Positions 12,179 through 23,678 of a stretch of DNA of 64,000 nt are shown here, in pieces. The notes under the pieces are model-generated. The model saw nothing but the letters and a program-made list of their open reading frames with translations, was not told the origin of the DNA and searched no databases. A program made the position numbers and the translations under genes. The stretch is taken from NCBI GenBank assembly GCA_027886185.1, contig WOAB01000501.1, positions 558,001 to 622,000 of the forward strand, written 5' to 3'. Positions within the stretch are counted from its first letter, which is position 1; the number at the start of each line of letters is the position of its first letter. The stretch is from Rheum nobile. Its lineage: Eukaryota; Streptophyta; Magnoliopsida; Caryophyllales; Polygonaceae.

Positions 12179-12800
12179 GCTAATTTATAGCTGATTAATA
12201 CAGTTAAAGTATTGATCATTTTGTATGATAATTATGGTATCTATCGTGTCGAGTTATGTGGGTATTTTGGTACGACACTATGTATGTTTTAAGGCTATTA
12301 TCATGTAGTTGGATGACCATTGTAATGTCAAAAAGACTAATGTAGTTGGTACGATGCTATGTATGTTGTTTAAGACTATATTATCGTGTATTTTGCATTA
12401 TGTTTATATATATGTGTGTGTATTATCTAGTATGTTTTATATATAGGCCAATCCTTCCTTTGTCTTTCATCAATTTGGTACGACACTATGTATGTTTTAC
12501 CTCTTGATCCACATGCTACACAATTTGGTACAACTCTTCACGTGTATTTTGGTACGACACAATTTGGTACAACTCTTCACGTGTATTTTGGTACGACACT
12601 ATGTATGTTTTACCTCTTTAACATTAATATAGCCAAGCAAGACAAACTCCTTCATTATATATAGGTCAATCCTTCCTTTGTCTTTCATCAATTTAAAATC
12701 AAGCAAGAACTCCTCTTGTCAAAGGGAAAACAACTACAAGCTTGCTAGAAGAAGGACAAAGGTTAGGCACTTCACAATTTCTATTGTATGCTAAATATGT
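12179..12800 (+). repeat. 3' flank with dispersed direct repeats
   Basis: The motif GGTACGACACTATGTATGTT recurs at about 12270, 12350, 12478 and 12591. A block with ACAACTCTTCACGTGTATTT occurs twice near 12530 and 12570. ATATAGGCCAATCCTTCC-like text occurs near 12443 and 12660. This is probably the 3'UTR and downstream repeats of the coiled-coil gene and the promoter of the next unit. Confidence 0.6.
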
Positions 12801-12839
12801 TTATATATGTGGTTAACTCCTTTCTTCATGGTATTAATA

Positions 12840-13440
12840 ATGGCTCGTTGGATACCAAAGGGAGCATCGAAGATGTCTTGGACTTGGAATATTGATGACA
12901 CTCAAGCTTTGCTCGAAGTGTGCATACAATATCAGGTTGAATATGGGGAACCCGCGCAATTCGAATGGGGTAACATCAAAGATCGGTTCAACCGTGCTAC
13001 TGGCAAAGAGGCTAATACTACATTAATGAAGAACAAGTTTCATTTTACGAAGAAGAAATGGAATGACTGGAAGACCCTTGAAAGGTCAGGCGATGTTCAC
13101 TGCGATCCCATAACTGGTGTTGTCATGGGGGGTGCTGATTGGTGGGAGAACAAAACGATGGTGAGTTACTTCAATCGAGAGTTCTATTATTGTTGTGTTC
13201 AAGAAAGAATTGCATTTTGTGATTTTTTGATTGTGTGAAAACTTTATTTTTAGGTGAATCCAAGTGCTAGCGCATTTCGTTCTAGGCCGTTGACTCCGAC
13301 CATCAAGGAATTATGTGCTCGACTCTTCTTCCCGTAAGGATGACCGGCGCCGAGATGAGGGAAAAGATCGTTATGCTTTGTCGTTGTTTAGGGAACGTTA
13401 TGAGGATGCGTTTTTAAGTTTAAGTGTGTTGTGTATCTAG
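12840..13440 (+). pseudogene. Second Myb/SANT-like gene, frameshifted
   Basis: Exon 1 (12840-13160) encodes a Myb/SANT-like DNA-binding domain of the plant Harbinger-associated type: WTWNIDDTQALLEVC at the start, FEWGNIKDRFNRATG in the middle, and WNDWKTLERSG plus ADWWENK at the end. Exon 2 begins at 13254 in phase and runs into TAA at 13335-13337. In another frame the same stretch encodes DSSSRKDDRRRDEGKDRYAL and continues to TAG at 13440, which looks like the expected C-terminal part. This indicates a 1- or 2-base indel near 13310-13325. The intact equivalent on the minus strand (18491-17301) is only distantly similar. It would have acted as the DNA-binding partner of a Harbinger transposase. 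Upstream ATG 12829 is an alternative start. Confidence 0.7.
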
Positions 13441-13776
13441 TTTGCTTTATGGTTTGAAGCATAATGGTATCATTGTGTTAATAAATGCAATGCAAACCAC
13501 CATTACGCGTAATTGTGGTTTTGCTATTGAATCTTATGATATTGTGTTGGGTATCTCTTGCATGGATGATTTTATTATATTGAGCTATTAAAGAGTCACT
13601 TTAAGTTAAATATGGATAGCTCAAGCTCGGGTCTTGCATGATGGGTATCAACATTAAGCGATAACATTCTTTCCCTTACCTCTTGTCTTCTTATTAAAAA
13701 CCAGTGAAGTCATGTAGGATGTGGATCAAGTGAAGAGTGTAGCATGTGGAAACATTAAGCGATAACATTCTTTCTA
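13441..13776 (+). repeat. Spacer with duplicated segments
   Basis: The motif AACATTAAGCGATAACATTC occurs at about 13652 and 13751, and GTGAAGAGTGTAGCATGTGG at about 13730 and 13777. This is a local duplication at the left edge of the captured FYVE fragment. No gene is visible. Confidence 0.6.
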
Positions 13777-14515
13777 GTGAAGAGTGTAGCATGTGGATCA
13801 AATTTCACTGCAGTCATTTGCCTTCATAAATGGATGACGAGTGTTGATCATTCCACATGTACTGCTTGCCACAATCCATTTAACTTCAGAAGAAAACGCC
13901 ATAACTGCTACAACTGTGGGCTTGTTTTCTGCAAAGCGTGTAGCAGCCGCAAATCTTTGAAAGCTTCTCTAGCTCCAAACATGACAAAGCCTTATCGGGT
14001 GTGTGACAGTGGTAGCTCTCTCATTGGCAATGAAAATGTTTGGTCAGGGTTTCACCCTAGTGTTTCACCGCCTTAGTTTGGTACACGTGTGTCGGCCTCT
14101 GCTCCTGGCTCCAGGATAGTCTCTAGATCATCATCTCCCATTTCATTAAAGACAAAAGCAGATGAATCTGCATTATCTATCAAATATCTCAGTCTCACTG
14201 CATCACCTGAAGATAGTTCATTGTTTGTGAATGGGAGTTCAAGCCAAGAAATCATTGACTTAAGAACACAGGTAAGCTCATTGAACATCTAGTGTTCATG
14301 TGCTCAAATTGGGTCATACGAACTTTGCTGATTTTTCTGTGCTCAAATTGGGTCATACGAACTTTGCTGATTTTTCTGTGCTGGAGTGTAACTACAGGGT
14401 GCTACAAGAGAATTCTCAGCTAAAAGAGGAGATCTCGCAATATTATCATGAAGAGTTACAGCAGAAGGCAAAGTTACAAATCAAGCAAATGAAGAAATTT
14501 ATTTTCACATAAGGC
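13777..14515 (+). pseudogene. PRAF-type (RCC1/FYVE) gene fragment captured by the Harbinger element
   Basis: The translation VACGSNFTAVICLHKW joins the end of an RCC1 repeat to a FYVE-like zinc finger. The finger contains CTACHNPFNF, RRKRHNCYNCG and LVFCKACSS, then SLKASLAPN and PYRVCD. In the plant PH-RCC1-FYVE family the last motif continues with another cysteine, but here VCDSG follows, so the final zinc pair is incomplete. Downstream frames (14089-14292 and 14300-14512) continue a serine-rich linker and coiled coil with RTQVSSLN and LQENSQLKEEI. They are separated by stops and by a 39-bp direct repeat (14300-14378). No promoter-proximal exons of the parent gene are present. It is a truncated, decayed copy. 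The parent family binds phosphoinositides and may act as a Rab-type GEF. Confidence 0.8.
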
Positions 14516-15639
14516 TTAAGAATGAAGAATGTAATGTTTCTGACTGTGTATGTGTATCATTGTCTTCTTATCAAGTATATTTGCTAAAATAAATAAATTT
14601 ATTTTCTTACGTTTGATCTCATCAGACAGTTAAAATTGAGTTTGGTTGACCAAATTCTGCCTGATTTGTGAAATCAGGATTCACTGCATTTGTTGGAGTT
14701 GCTGATGAAGTTTGCAACTGATCACGTTGCATCTGCCTTGGCACAGGCAGTTTTTGTTGTTTCCTGCAGCAGAGATGCAAGAACAATAGTTACCCCTTAT
14801 GATTTTACTACTCAAGACAATAGTTGCTTGAATGCTAATGCAAAATGCCTTCTTACAAAGAGTGAAAAAAAAACAATGTTAAACCACAATTAGGCAGAAG
14901 ATGAATCTTGGACAAGATCACTTCAGTGTGATCATCACACACTGCAACAAGCTATTGTTCATCTACACCTTTCATACGTATTTAAGCTTAAGTTAGGCGG
15001 GTAAAGAGCCGAATCTACACTATTCCTTGTCATTTCCCCACTGAATCTCAAACCAGACTTAGCATAATGCTGAGGCAGAAGAGGAGTCTCTCTGAACCGG
15101 CTCTTACTGATTCCTTCCCTATGCTTAGCCCTGTTGGATGTCGTGAGACTCATGTACCTCGGCTGAGTAAGAACATGAGCAACAGTTATACTAAATGGCT
15201 GCCAAAACCAGTGTAAAATTGAACATATTGAGCATTGGAGTCATGTTAGGGTTCATTGATTAGGTGGAAGAACATAATACACATCCATGAGCACAGGGGA
15301 TTGTGAATTGGACGGATTGGTGTGTCATTTGGACAAGGATGTTTATCATGTGTTTTTGAATAATAAGTTGCAAACACGAAGTAGAGTGGTAGACATTGGT
15401 ATAAGGTAGAAAAAAAGTTGTTCAAAAAACCAACTGAAAGTTTTTAGTTGACAACAAGCTGTTCAAAAAACCATCCTACATGTTGTCCAAAAAACCAACT
15501 GAAAGTTTTTAGTTGACAACAAGTTGTCCAAAAAACCATCCTACGTGCTTATAAGGTAGAAAAAACCATCCTAAGTGCAGAGGCAAGTAGTATCATGACA
15601 AAAAATCAGCCATCAAATTTAAAGGCACATAAATTGGAA
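14516..15639. repeat. Non-coding tract downstream of the PRAF fragment, with tandem repeats
   Basis: One weak frame at 14678-14893 may be a further remnant of captured coding DNA, but I recognise nothing in it. Positions 15410-15560 hold a unit of about 65 bp repeated twice, containing ACCAACTGAAAGTTTTTAGT and AAAAAACCATCCTA. Confidence 0.55.
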
Positions 15640-17025
15640 TTACATTGCTCCCAAATATCTCCTTTTATCGGCCCATATCTGTGCTGCTATGGCATCTCGG
15701 ACGGTACCCATGCCTTTGGGATTGTTATCTTCGCCTTCATCTTTGGGTCCAAATCTCTGACATTCCTCTTCCTCGTCGTCATCAAGGATTGCATCGCTGT
15801 GCTTGTGCTCGAGAATGTAATTGTGCAGCGCAAAACAAGCCATAATTATGTCAATTTGTGTATCAACTGAGTAGGTTGGCATGCTTTTTAGGATCTTCCA
15901 TCTCTTCTTAAGAACCCCGAAGCATCGTTCTATTGTCGTCCTCAACGAAGAATGCACACGGTTGAATCCTTCGCGAATGTTTTTCGGGGCCACTCGTTGG
16001 AACTGGGATTGATGATATTTGACTTTAGAGTAGGGCACCATGTATCCGCGTCTGTCAGGGTATCCCTTGTCAACTAAATAGTATCTACCTACAAACAAAT
16101 AATTATAACAAATGTAAGTAATAAATCATTCTTAATAAATAACAGATTGTGATAAATTACCTTTTTTGGGTCGGGGAAAGTTCATCTGGGGAGTGTTCAG
16201 AGCGTGCTTGAACACCCTAGTGTCATGGGCACTTCCTTCCCACCCAACGGAAATAAATGTGAAATACATATCGAAATCGCACACCGCCATTACGTTAAAC
16301 GACGTGAATCCCTTACGACCTCGATAAGGGAATTGATCTTCCTTAGGGATCGAACATTCCATGTGCACCCCATCAATGCATCCAATAGCACCCTATTTCA
16401 GTAACTACAGTTAACTTGGAAAACATCCTACATGCTTATAATGTAAAACATAATCCCCAAAAAGTAATACCTTAAAAAGGCTATATATGTCCTCGCTTAA
16501 AACTTTGTTAGGAATGTTTGTGAACTCTCTGTCACGAGGTTGTACAAGTTTACGTACAAGCCCGTCAAACCCGGTCTTCCTCCCAACCAATGCATCCAGC
16601 ACCTGGTGAATAACACGACTTATCGTGTCTCCGGATCGTTGGAACCGCTCACATGTAGCTCTATTTGAACTCCCTAATGCAATTGTGTATAGGAAAATTC
16701 CAACCTTTTCTAAAATAGTCATATTACGTGAAGCTTTAAGCCCGTAGTTGGACTCTAACTCGTCACACAAATTTAGTAGGACATGTTTCTCCATGCGAAA
16801 GGCAATCATACATCTAACATCCGATTCAGAATCTATAATCTGTCGCATCCACAAATACCCTGTCAACTCTGAATCAAAACAGGGTACCTTATGGATAAAC
16901 CTTTGATGATATACTATAGACATATCTGCACATGAGGCCAACCACATCTGCCATCTGGGGATCCACTTCTTTCGCTTCTCTCGTCTTATCTTTCGTCTAG
17001 CAGCTAGAGATCGAGATAGACCCAT
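15640..17025 (-). CDS. PIF/Harbinger transposase (HARBI1-type DDE nuclease)
   Basis: Three exons on the minus strand, 17025-16471, 16392-16161 and 16088-15640, join in phase for 411 aa without a stop. Exon 1 holds a helix-turn-helix-like region: LEKVGIFLYTIALGSSNR, then FQRSGDTISRVIHQVL. The DDE_4-type catalytic residues are visible: the first Asp in GAIGCIDGVHMEC, the second in YYLVDKGYPDRRGY, and the Glu in RTTIERCFGVLKKRW. The segment WEGSAHDTRVF is also typical. The protein cuts and inserts the element at TTA/TAA targets with help from a Myb/SANT partner, here the next gene upstream on the same strand. The length matches active plant PIF transposases. I see no disabling change, so catalytic competence is plausible but untested. 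Confidence 0.93.
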
Positions 17026-17300
17026 TAGTGCTGCTACACATAAACATCACCATTAGACCAAGTTCACATGCATTAACATTAATAAAATCAAAGCAGAAAA
17101 TCATGCAGAGGAGCAATCTGAAGTAGAAAATCATGCAGGGGGAGCAATCTAAAGCAGTTATTACACATGTCTCGTCAAACTACATAAATCCCTAAGAACC
17201 CCTTGCTAAATGAAAACACACTAGTTTGTGCTCGTACTGGAGCTGAATTACATAAATCCATAATAAGTTGAAATACATAAATCCACACTCGTACAAATCT

Positions 17301-18491
17301 CTACGGTTGATATATGTTGTACGCGAGTTCGTACTCGTACTGGAGCCACGCAATCCTGTCTTTTGGCAGGGACATGAACACATCACGTCTGTGTTCCAAC
17401 GCAAGCTGGCTAACCGCAAAGCACCATAATTTAGACTCCTCTAACAGTAGTTGATCACGTACCATGCGTTCTAGCACAACAAGAATATCTACATATTCAT
17501 ACTTTTTGGGTTCTTGTGCATCAGCTGTACTGCCAAGATCACCTTCCATCAATGAAAGCATCTTCTTACTAGTTTCCCCCACCAAGGCCATGTGTTCTTC
17601 GAATGCAGTAGTTGCGGGTGATTGCTTTCTCCTACGCTTGTTGTTCACAGCTTGGGATGATGTTGTTATCCTAGTACTCTTCCCCTTCGACTGTGATGTC
17701 CCAATAGATTTTTTTGAGGGAGTAGGAGTAGTCAATTCTTTGTGTATACTTGCTAGGCATTGCTCATATGGTAGGTCAAGATCGACCCTGGCAACAATGG
17801 CCTGCATGTCTTCTTCGTCTTCCTCGCGATCATTGTCCATTGTGCGCTCAAGGGAATCCTTTGAGTCGCCTCCATCACCATCATCATCACCAATGCAAAT
17901 AGGAATAGAATTGGGGTCCATACTTGGTGAAACGATGTGCTTTCCCGTTGCAACAATTTGGTTGAACACGTCATCCCACAAATCACTTAACTCTGGTGCG
18001 ACTCCTTTCTTCCTGAATTGACTGTACTTGTCATCCTTTGCATGTAATATAAAATAAATTATAAGAGATCACAATGTTTAGAAAATAAATGATAATGTTT
18101 AGGAATTTAAACTATTATTCCATGACCAGAATGTCCAATACAAATGGCTAACAAGAACAAATACCTTCCTTTGTCTATCCCACCATTCATCATCTAGGGT
18201 GACCATTCCAGTCTTTTCATCCCAGCCAGCACCGGTCACCTTGAACCGTAGGTCGGACCACGCCCTCCACAGTTTTTTCATATGCTCAACTTTGTTTTTG
18301 GCACACTCCTTCCTTACCTTCAACCCCGTCTTTTTCTCAAACCCTTCCTTAATATCATTCCAATCAAATGTTTGATATCCATGTGCTCCCTGATATTCTT
18401 TGCAGACCTTTAGTAATGTCACCGTTAGCGCTTCCGTCCACGCAAAGGCCTTCTCCTTTAAGTTTCCCTTTCCCTTAACCTTTTCCGCCAT
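17301..18491 (-). CDS. Harbinger ORF1, Myb/SANT-like DNA-binding protein
   Basis: Two minus-strand exons, 18491-18165 and 18035-17301, join in phase for 353 aa. Residues about 17-108 form a Myb/SANT-like domain (FAWTEALTVTLLKVC, TFDWNDIKEGFEKKTG, HMKKLWRAWSDL, DDEWWDRQRK). A linker, DDKYSQFRKKGVAPELSDLW, follows, then an acidic patch (DDDGDGGD), a basic KRRRK stretch that could be a nuclear localisation signal, and a helical C-terminus. In this superfamily the protein binds subterminal repeats and brings the transposase to the nucleus. It lies 276 bp upstream of the transposase in the same orientation. Both genes appear intact, which is uncommon for plant copies. Confidence 0.9.
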
Positions 18492-20015
18492 CTACTTTAT
18501 ACATTGAAGACTTGCTCTAATTCAAAAAAAAATATACACTTCTAGACAATAAAAGTAAACATTAATTAGGGGTTGTGGATATACCTTTTTCAATTCAATG
18601 TTCGGAACACCGCCTAGTTACCTCCGCAAACTTCTTGAGCCAATCTAAGAAATGAGGTGTTAGTTAGTTAGTTAGTTGTATCATATTTTCAGTTTTGTGA
18701 TCAGGTTTTCCTTCTTGCTGCATCCATCTTATTGCATTCACGATGAAATAGGCTAGCTCGAATCAAAATCTATCTTATCTTAACAGGGAGACTCATTCTG
18801 TTTTGCATTCACGATTTTAGAGGGGGCTCATCTTATTGCATTCAGTCGGCACAAGGATATATATGGCACATATAGCACAAAGAGAAATATATAGCACAAA
18901 GAGAATGCAACAACACATATATACAGAAAGTTGAACCCAATGCACAGAAGTCCATCTTACAAGTCAATCCAATTCATATATTGCATTTTTGACTATGAAT
19001 TGGTTCAACTCTTTAAGCAAAATGCATACAAATTACAGAACAAAATGTAATTTCTATTCTTCATAACTCATGGCAGTTGTATAATGAGCTAACTCAAATA
19101 CAGTCCTATCACTCAACTAATCCTCAAGTGTGTACTAAACTTCCCAAAAAGTCTAAAAGTTCAGTTAGTTTAGGAATTATATTTTCTTATGATATTCATG
19201 CTATACACCCAACCCTCAAAAACTTCCCAACAAGTCAATCCAATTCATATATTGCATTTTGATCCTTGGTTATAGTTAAATTATCTCGTCCTAACAAGTC
19301 TAATTATAGCAATCCAATTCATTTGCCCCTATGTCCATCTTACTCGGTAGGAAGAGGAGAAGCACATAGTTGAACCCAATTAAACGCCATAGCAATCCAA
19401 TTCATATATAGCAATCCAATTCCTAACAAGTCCATCTTAATCCTGGAGATGACAGTACAATGGATGTATCCCTAACAAGCACATAGTTGACTCGGTAGGA
19501 AGCCTCAGCGAAGCACTTGGCAACTCCAATGCACAGAAACCTGGTGCCGACTTCCCTCGGCGAAGCACAAGAGGAGAAGAGGGGAAGAGGAGAAGAGGAG
19601 AAGCGACTAACCTCAGTACCGAGCAGCTATGAGGAGGAGGATGCTTCAGCTTCAGCAACGAGCAGCATCGCAAATGGCCAAGCTCAATCGGCGCAGCTAT
19701 GAGGAGGGCCAACAACTGGTGTGTATCGGGGCAACTCCAATGCACAGAAGCAGAAGCACATTTAGGTTTAGTCACGTGAGGGGCACATGTACCCCAAATC
19801 CCTAAAATTCCATACCCTTTTTAGTAATTTTACACTCTAATTTTATTACTTCAACCCCTAAAAATTTGGTTTACCGAACGCCTCAAATTTCACTTCAACT
19901 ACCTAACTTCAACTTCAACTACTACTTCAACTTCAACTACTACTTCACCTTCAACTATTACTTCCACTTCAACTCACTTCAACTCACTTCAGCTTCCTAC
20001 TTATCGAACAGGCCC
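18492..20015. other. Right arm of the Harbinger element: promoter side and subterminal repeats
   Basis: No gene is visible. The text AAGTCAATCCAATTCATATA is directly repeated at about 18961 and 19230. Positions 19560-19640 are GAGGAGAAG-rich. Positions 19860-19990 are dense in CTTCAACT units, the mirror image of the GTTGAAGTGGGTTGAAG repeats in the left arm. These are likely binding sites for the Myb/SANT protein. Transcription of the Myb/SANT gene presumably begins here on the minus strand. Confidence 0.55.
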
Positions 20016-20714
20016 TTAATGTTACCCCCCAACATTAAGAAAAATGGAGTTGAAGTGCTCCCTCCTTCCACTTCAACCTATTCTAACCGAACACACCCTA
20101 TATATATATATATATTTAAAATAATTATTCTTTTTTTATATATAAAAAAATGTGAGTTTTTCCGGTTCTGAAACCGAAACCGGATAAAACCGGAACCAAA
20201 ACCAGATAAAACCGGAACCGAAACCTCCGATTTCAAATTAATTCGATTCCGGTTTTCATTTTTTTGGTTTTGGAACCGGAGTTTATTAATTCGTGCCATC
20301 TCTACTCACAAGTCTCGACAATCAAAGAGCTTCTTCTTTGCTCTCTCCAATATTCTCACTTAGCAACAACCTCAAGTTCAATTTATAATCACATGACCAT
20401 AATCATACATGCCTATAGCAAGCGAATATAGTTAACGATTTTCTTATTATATGCCCACATATGTTAGAGTGTATTCTATTATTATTTTAAATAAACATAA
20501 TTAAACCCGCTAAAGAAAAATACAAATTTCTAAATATATAATATCCAGTACAATATTTCAATTTTGGTTCAAGTACGGATAATCTTACTCGTTGATCTGT
20601 TGCATTTGGCTGAAAAGCATTTTATACATGAGAAATCGAACACGGACTATCCTCCTAAATAGAACGTTCCATTTCCGTGTGAATGCAAATGGGGTCTTAC
20701 ACCACTGCATCAAC

Positions 20715-21404
20715 TAGGGATGTTAATGCGGTGTGTTCGAGGTGTGAACTACCCTCCCCGTCTCTATCCATGTTTAAGTTTATACTCCCCGACTCCCCGT
20801 CCTCGTTCAGATAATGAAAATCATCTCTCTCCATCCTTGGGAATTCCCGGTCCCCGTTCATAGAATGAAAATTATGTGTCTTCATCTTTGCGAATTCCCC
20901 ATCCTCGTCGGAAAGTCCACCTCCCCGTCTACTTTTCCTAATTTACTTTCCCGTGAATTTACCGGTTAGATTCTCAATTTAAGTTACTTATTGATTTGGG
21001 TTTTTAATAAATAAAGTCATATAATTTATCATAACTTCCGTAAATTATTAAACTTATAATCATATTTAATCTTATATATATATATGAATAAACATATTCA
21101 AGTTTAATATAGAAATACAGTATGGAATTTCATAAAATATAATCACAATACTTTATAATATATGCTATAAATATATTCATGAAAATTCTCAATTGGGATC
21201 CCCACAGAATTCTCCGTCGGGAAGTTGGGTGGGGCGAGGAACGGGTTGGGGATCATTGTCATCGTCCACATCCTTATGCGGCAAATTGATTTTCCCATTC
21301 TCGTCCCTTGTCCCCATTAAATTTTTTCCATCCCCGCCCCCATAAGGCCATAACGAGAATTTCATTCGGATTTTAAAAAATCTCATCTCCATTGACATCC
21401 CATA
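20715..21404. mobile_element. hAT-like MITE (about 690 bp)
   Basis: The left end reads TAGGGATGTTAATG and the complement of the right end is close to GGGATGTCAATG, a common hAT terminus. The flanks (GCATCAAC and ATAACTTA) are not an exact duplication, so the right border or the duplication has decayed. The interior has about 57-bp direct repeats rich in CCCCGT and GAATTCCC. The two frames that span it have no domain and are by-products of the repeats. Confidence 0.6.
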
Positions 21405-22479
21405 ACTTAACTTTTGATCAAAGCCCGGCCAACCTTATGCGATACACGTACACAATTTCCCCGGTGCAAACTCACATGCAGAATATGATGCGGGTCAACT
21501 TTCATGGAACTTGTTTTTATATTTTCATGGGTTCAGCGTGAAAGCAAATCCATGGAGAATTAACGAGTCTCAAACCATTGAAAAGGGTGTAAAAATATCC
21601 CTCACATTGAAAGCGTTATCTTTGTTGTATCGATGAAGTACTTTCGGATGAAATTTCAAAGTTTTACACATAGTGCTGAAAATTTTAGAAATTAAATAAG
21701 TTTTTACGATTTTAAGATTTTGGGTTTGTAAATTAATTTATTATTCGTAACTTTAGATTTTTATTTTTATGGTATCTTTTTAGATTTAATTTTTTATCCA
21801 TTATCTTTTTTGAATTGATTTTTAAAAAACTTATCTTTGTAACTGTTTGAATCAATTTTTATACTCCATAAAAAGAAGTTCGATTTCTGATTTTGAGAAC
21901 ACGGAAAATTACAAGTCTTTACTCTTCTCTTAAAATCGGTTTTAATTTAGAGAGAATTAACTTGTAAGAAAGTTGACATCATACCACGTCGCAACGACGT
22001 TTTAAAGTTGCTCTACAATTTTCCCAAATAAGATTTTGTTTCTGTCTCGATCTTATTTGTTCTAACATTACACTGCAACAAATGTATTCTTTTTTGGAAC
22101 GATTTAACTATTTCCATATTTTGCTTTATCATCATTTTAGGGTAAAGAATTATAACTTTCTATAAATCTCGATTGTGAGGGTAGAGCTACAACGGTGAAT
22201 ATCTATATCTATATATATAGGATCATGTGGAAGGTGTATTTATAAACACCAAATATAAGAAAAACCTTTAAACGCCACTGATTGATTCATAAGGGATAAG
22301 GGCAATGTATTTGGAGCAAAAAAATTATAAAATTTGAAATCTTTTGCTTTCTCCATTATGTAGATGTTTTTTAATTGGCCTCTAAAAATATTTATAGTAA
22401 ATATCCCATCGATACATTCACATTCTCAATTTTTAATGTGTGGGACTAATGTGTATAGTTGATTGCTTCAGTTTTTTTT
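21405..22479. other. AT-rich intergenic DNA
   Basis: No coding sequence, RNA gene or clear repeat is recognised over this kilobase. Confidence 0.5.
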
Positions 22480-23000
22480 GGGAAATTTCTGTTGGTACCC
22501 CTGAGTTTAGGGTTATTCCTGTTGGTGTCCTACGATTAAGTTTTTTTCGGTTGGTGCCCCTAAGGTTTGAGTTTGTTTGCTTCGTAACCAAACTTTTTCA
22601 TGTTTGTATCATTCAAGTTCAAATTGATTAAATCCAAGTCCACCATTGTGTTCATCGCCCTCAAATTAGTAAGATTTGACTCCTAAAATATCTAAATCCA
22701 TGTCCGAACCATGTCGATTTGAATTCCGAAGCAACAACCCGTTTCGACCTTAAAAATTCAAATCGGAATGGTTTGAGTATGAATTTGATTGTTTTAGGAG
22801 TCGAATCCTACTAAGTTGAGGTCAATAAACATAATGATGAGCTTCGATTTGATCAATTCGAACCGAAATAATACGGATATGGAAAATTTCGGTTACAAAG
22901 AGAACAAACCAAAACCTTAGGGGTATCAACTGGAAAAAACTTAATCGTGGGACACCAATAAAAATAACCCTAAATTCAGGGATACCAAGAGGAATTTCCC
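22480..23000. mobile_element. Inverted-repeat element, copy 1 (521 bp)
   Basis: The outer arms match over more than 100 bp. The left starts GGGAAATTTCTGTTGGTACC and the complement of the right starts GGGAAATTCCTCTTGGTATC. The element is framed by T-runs. It includes the motif TTCCTGTTGGTGTCC and its mirror. The same structure recurs at 32291-32812. There is no coding capacity. The superfamily is not assigned because no clear target duplication is visible. Confidence 0.75.
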
Positions 23001-23678
23001 TTTTTTTTTTTGAGAATTAGTGAGTTTAGACAAAATTCATTATTATTCTTAATCTGTATGTATATTGCTTCAACGACAATTAAAAAAATAGAAGGGAGTA
23101 TAATTTATAAGGGAGTGCTTGTGGCCACTATAATTAACCTCACTAGTCGATATATATCACTATTGAGATAAGTGTCAAAAACACTCTTTTGAACGGTGTC
23201 TCTTCCTAATGCTTATATAATTCATTCAATATTAAGATTATGAAAATATATGCAAACTTCATTTTTCCCCTTTTTCAAGAATAATATTTCAAAATTTAAT
23301 ATATTTGATATCTTTGGTGTGCTTGTGGCCACTTAATATATTTGATATTGGATATTTCTTTTTTAATAAAATGGATCAATTATACCTTAATTTATAACAA
23401 AATAAAAGTTTCGTTCTAAAAAATTAAATCACCCGGCAGTGATTTACAAGAGCTCAAATTCATTTCACTCAAAAATGTGTCGCTGGAAGTTCATGTACTG
23501 TAATAAATGGCATTAATTGCAAAATTACTGCAAAAGCAAGAAAAATGACTAATTAGGCTCTGGAAAGCTCTTGCAGAGTTCCAGAGGCCTTTATATTGGG
23601 TCCAATTTTATTCACGATCTTTGCTCTTACCCTCCCCCAAAACATAGCAGAGAATTCAAGGGAAAAAAAAGAGAGAGA

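Larger units (their letters stand above)
8678..20015. mobile_element. PIF/Harbinger element, 11.3 kb, with cargo genes
   Basis: The left terminus is GGGCCCGTTCGGTGGG and the complement of the right terminus is GGGCCTGTTCGATAAG. Both sides carry TTA (8675-8677 and 20016-20018), the canonical target duplication of this superfamily. Subterminal GTTGAAGTGGGTTGAAG-type repeats occur on the left and mirror-image copies on the right. It encodes a HARBI1-type transposase and a Myb/SANT partner, both on the minus strand and apparently intact. On the plus strand it carries three extra units (10975, 12840, 13777). It could be autonomous. The large size suggests gene capture or an internal nested insertion whose ends I could not find. 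Confidence 0.85.
8606..20098. mobile_element. Tourist-like MITE, middle layer of the nest
   Basis: The ends read GGCTCCGTTCGAAAG on the left and GGGTGTGTTCGGTTAG on the complement of the right. Both are flanked by TAT (8603-8605 and 20099-20101). Uninterrupted, it would be about 152 bp and resembles the separate copy at 50276-50470. GTTGAA and TTCAAC subrepeats fill both arms. It is interrupted at a TTA by the Harbinger element. Confidence 0.7.
8306..20304. mobile_element. Non-autonomous hAT-type element, split by nested insertions
   Basis: The left end reads TAGAGATGACTCG, and the complement of the right end reads TAGAGATGGCACG. Both ends are flanked by the identical 8-mer CTCACAAG (8298-8305 and 20305-20312). 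An 8-bp target duplication with a TAGAGATGGCA-like terminus is the signature of the hAT superfamily. Without its insertions the element is about 506 bp (8306-8605 plus 20099-20304). It is rich in CCGGTTCCGGTT-type repeats and TA runs and has no transposase. Its two halves are pushed 11.5 kb apart by the elements described next. Confidence 0.85.

Noticed and set aside
17464..18021. 185-aa plus-strand frame
   Set aside because: Antisense to the Myb/SANT ORF1 second exon, which has the clear domain and splice signals.
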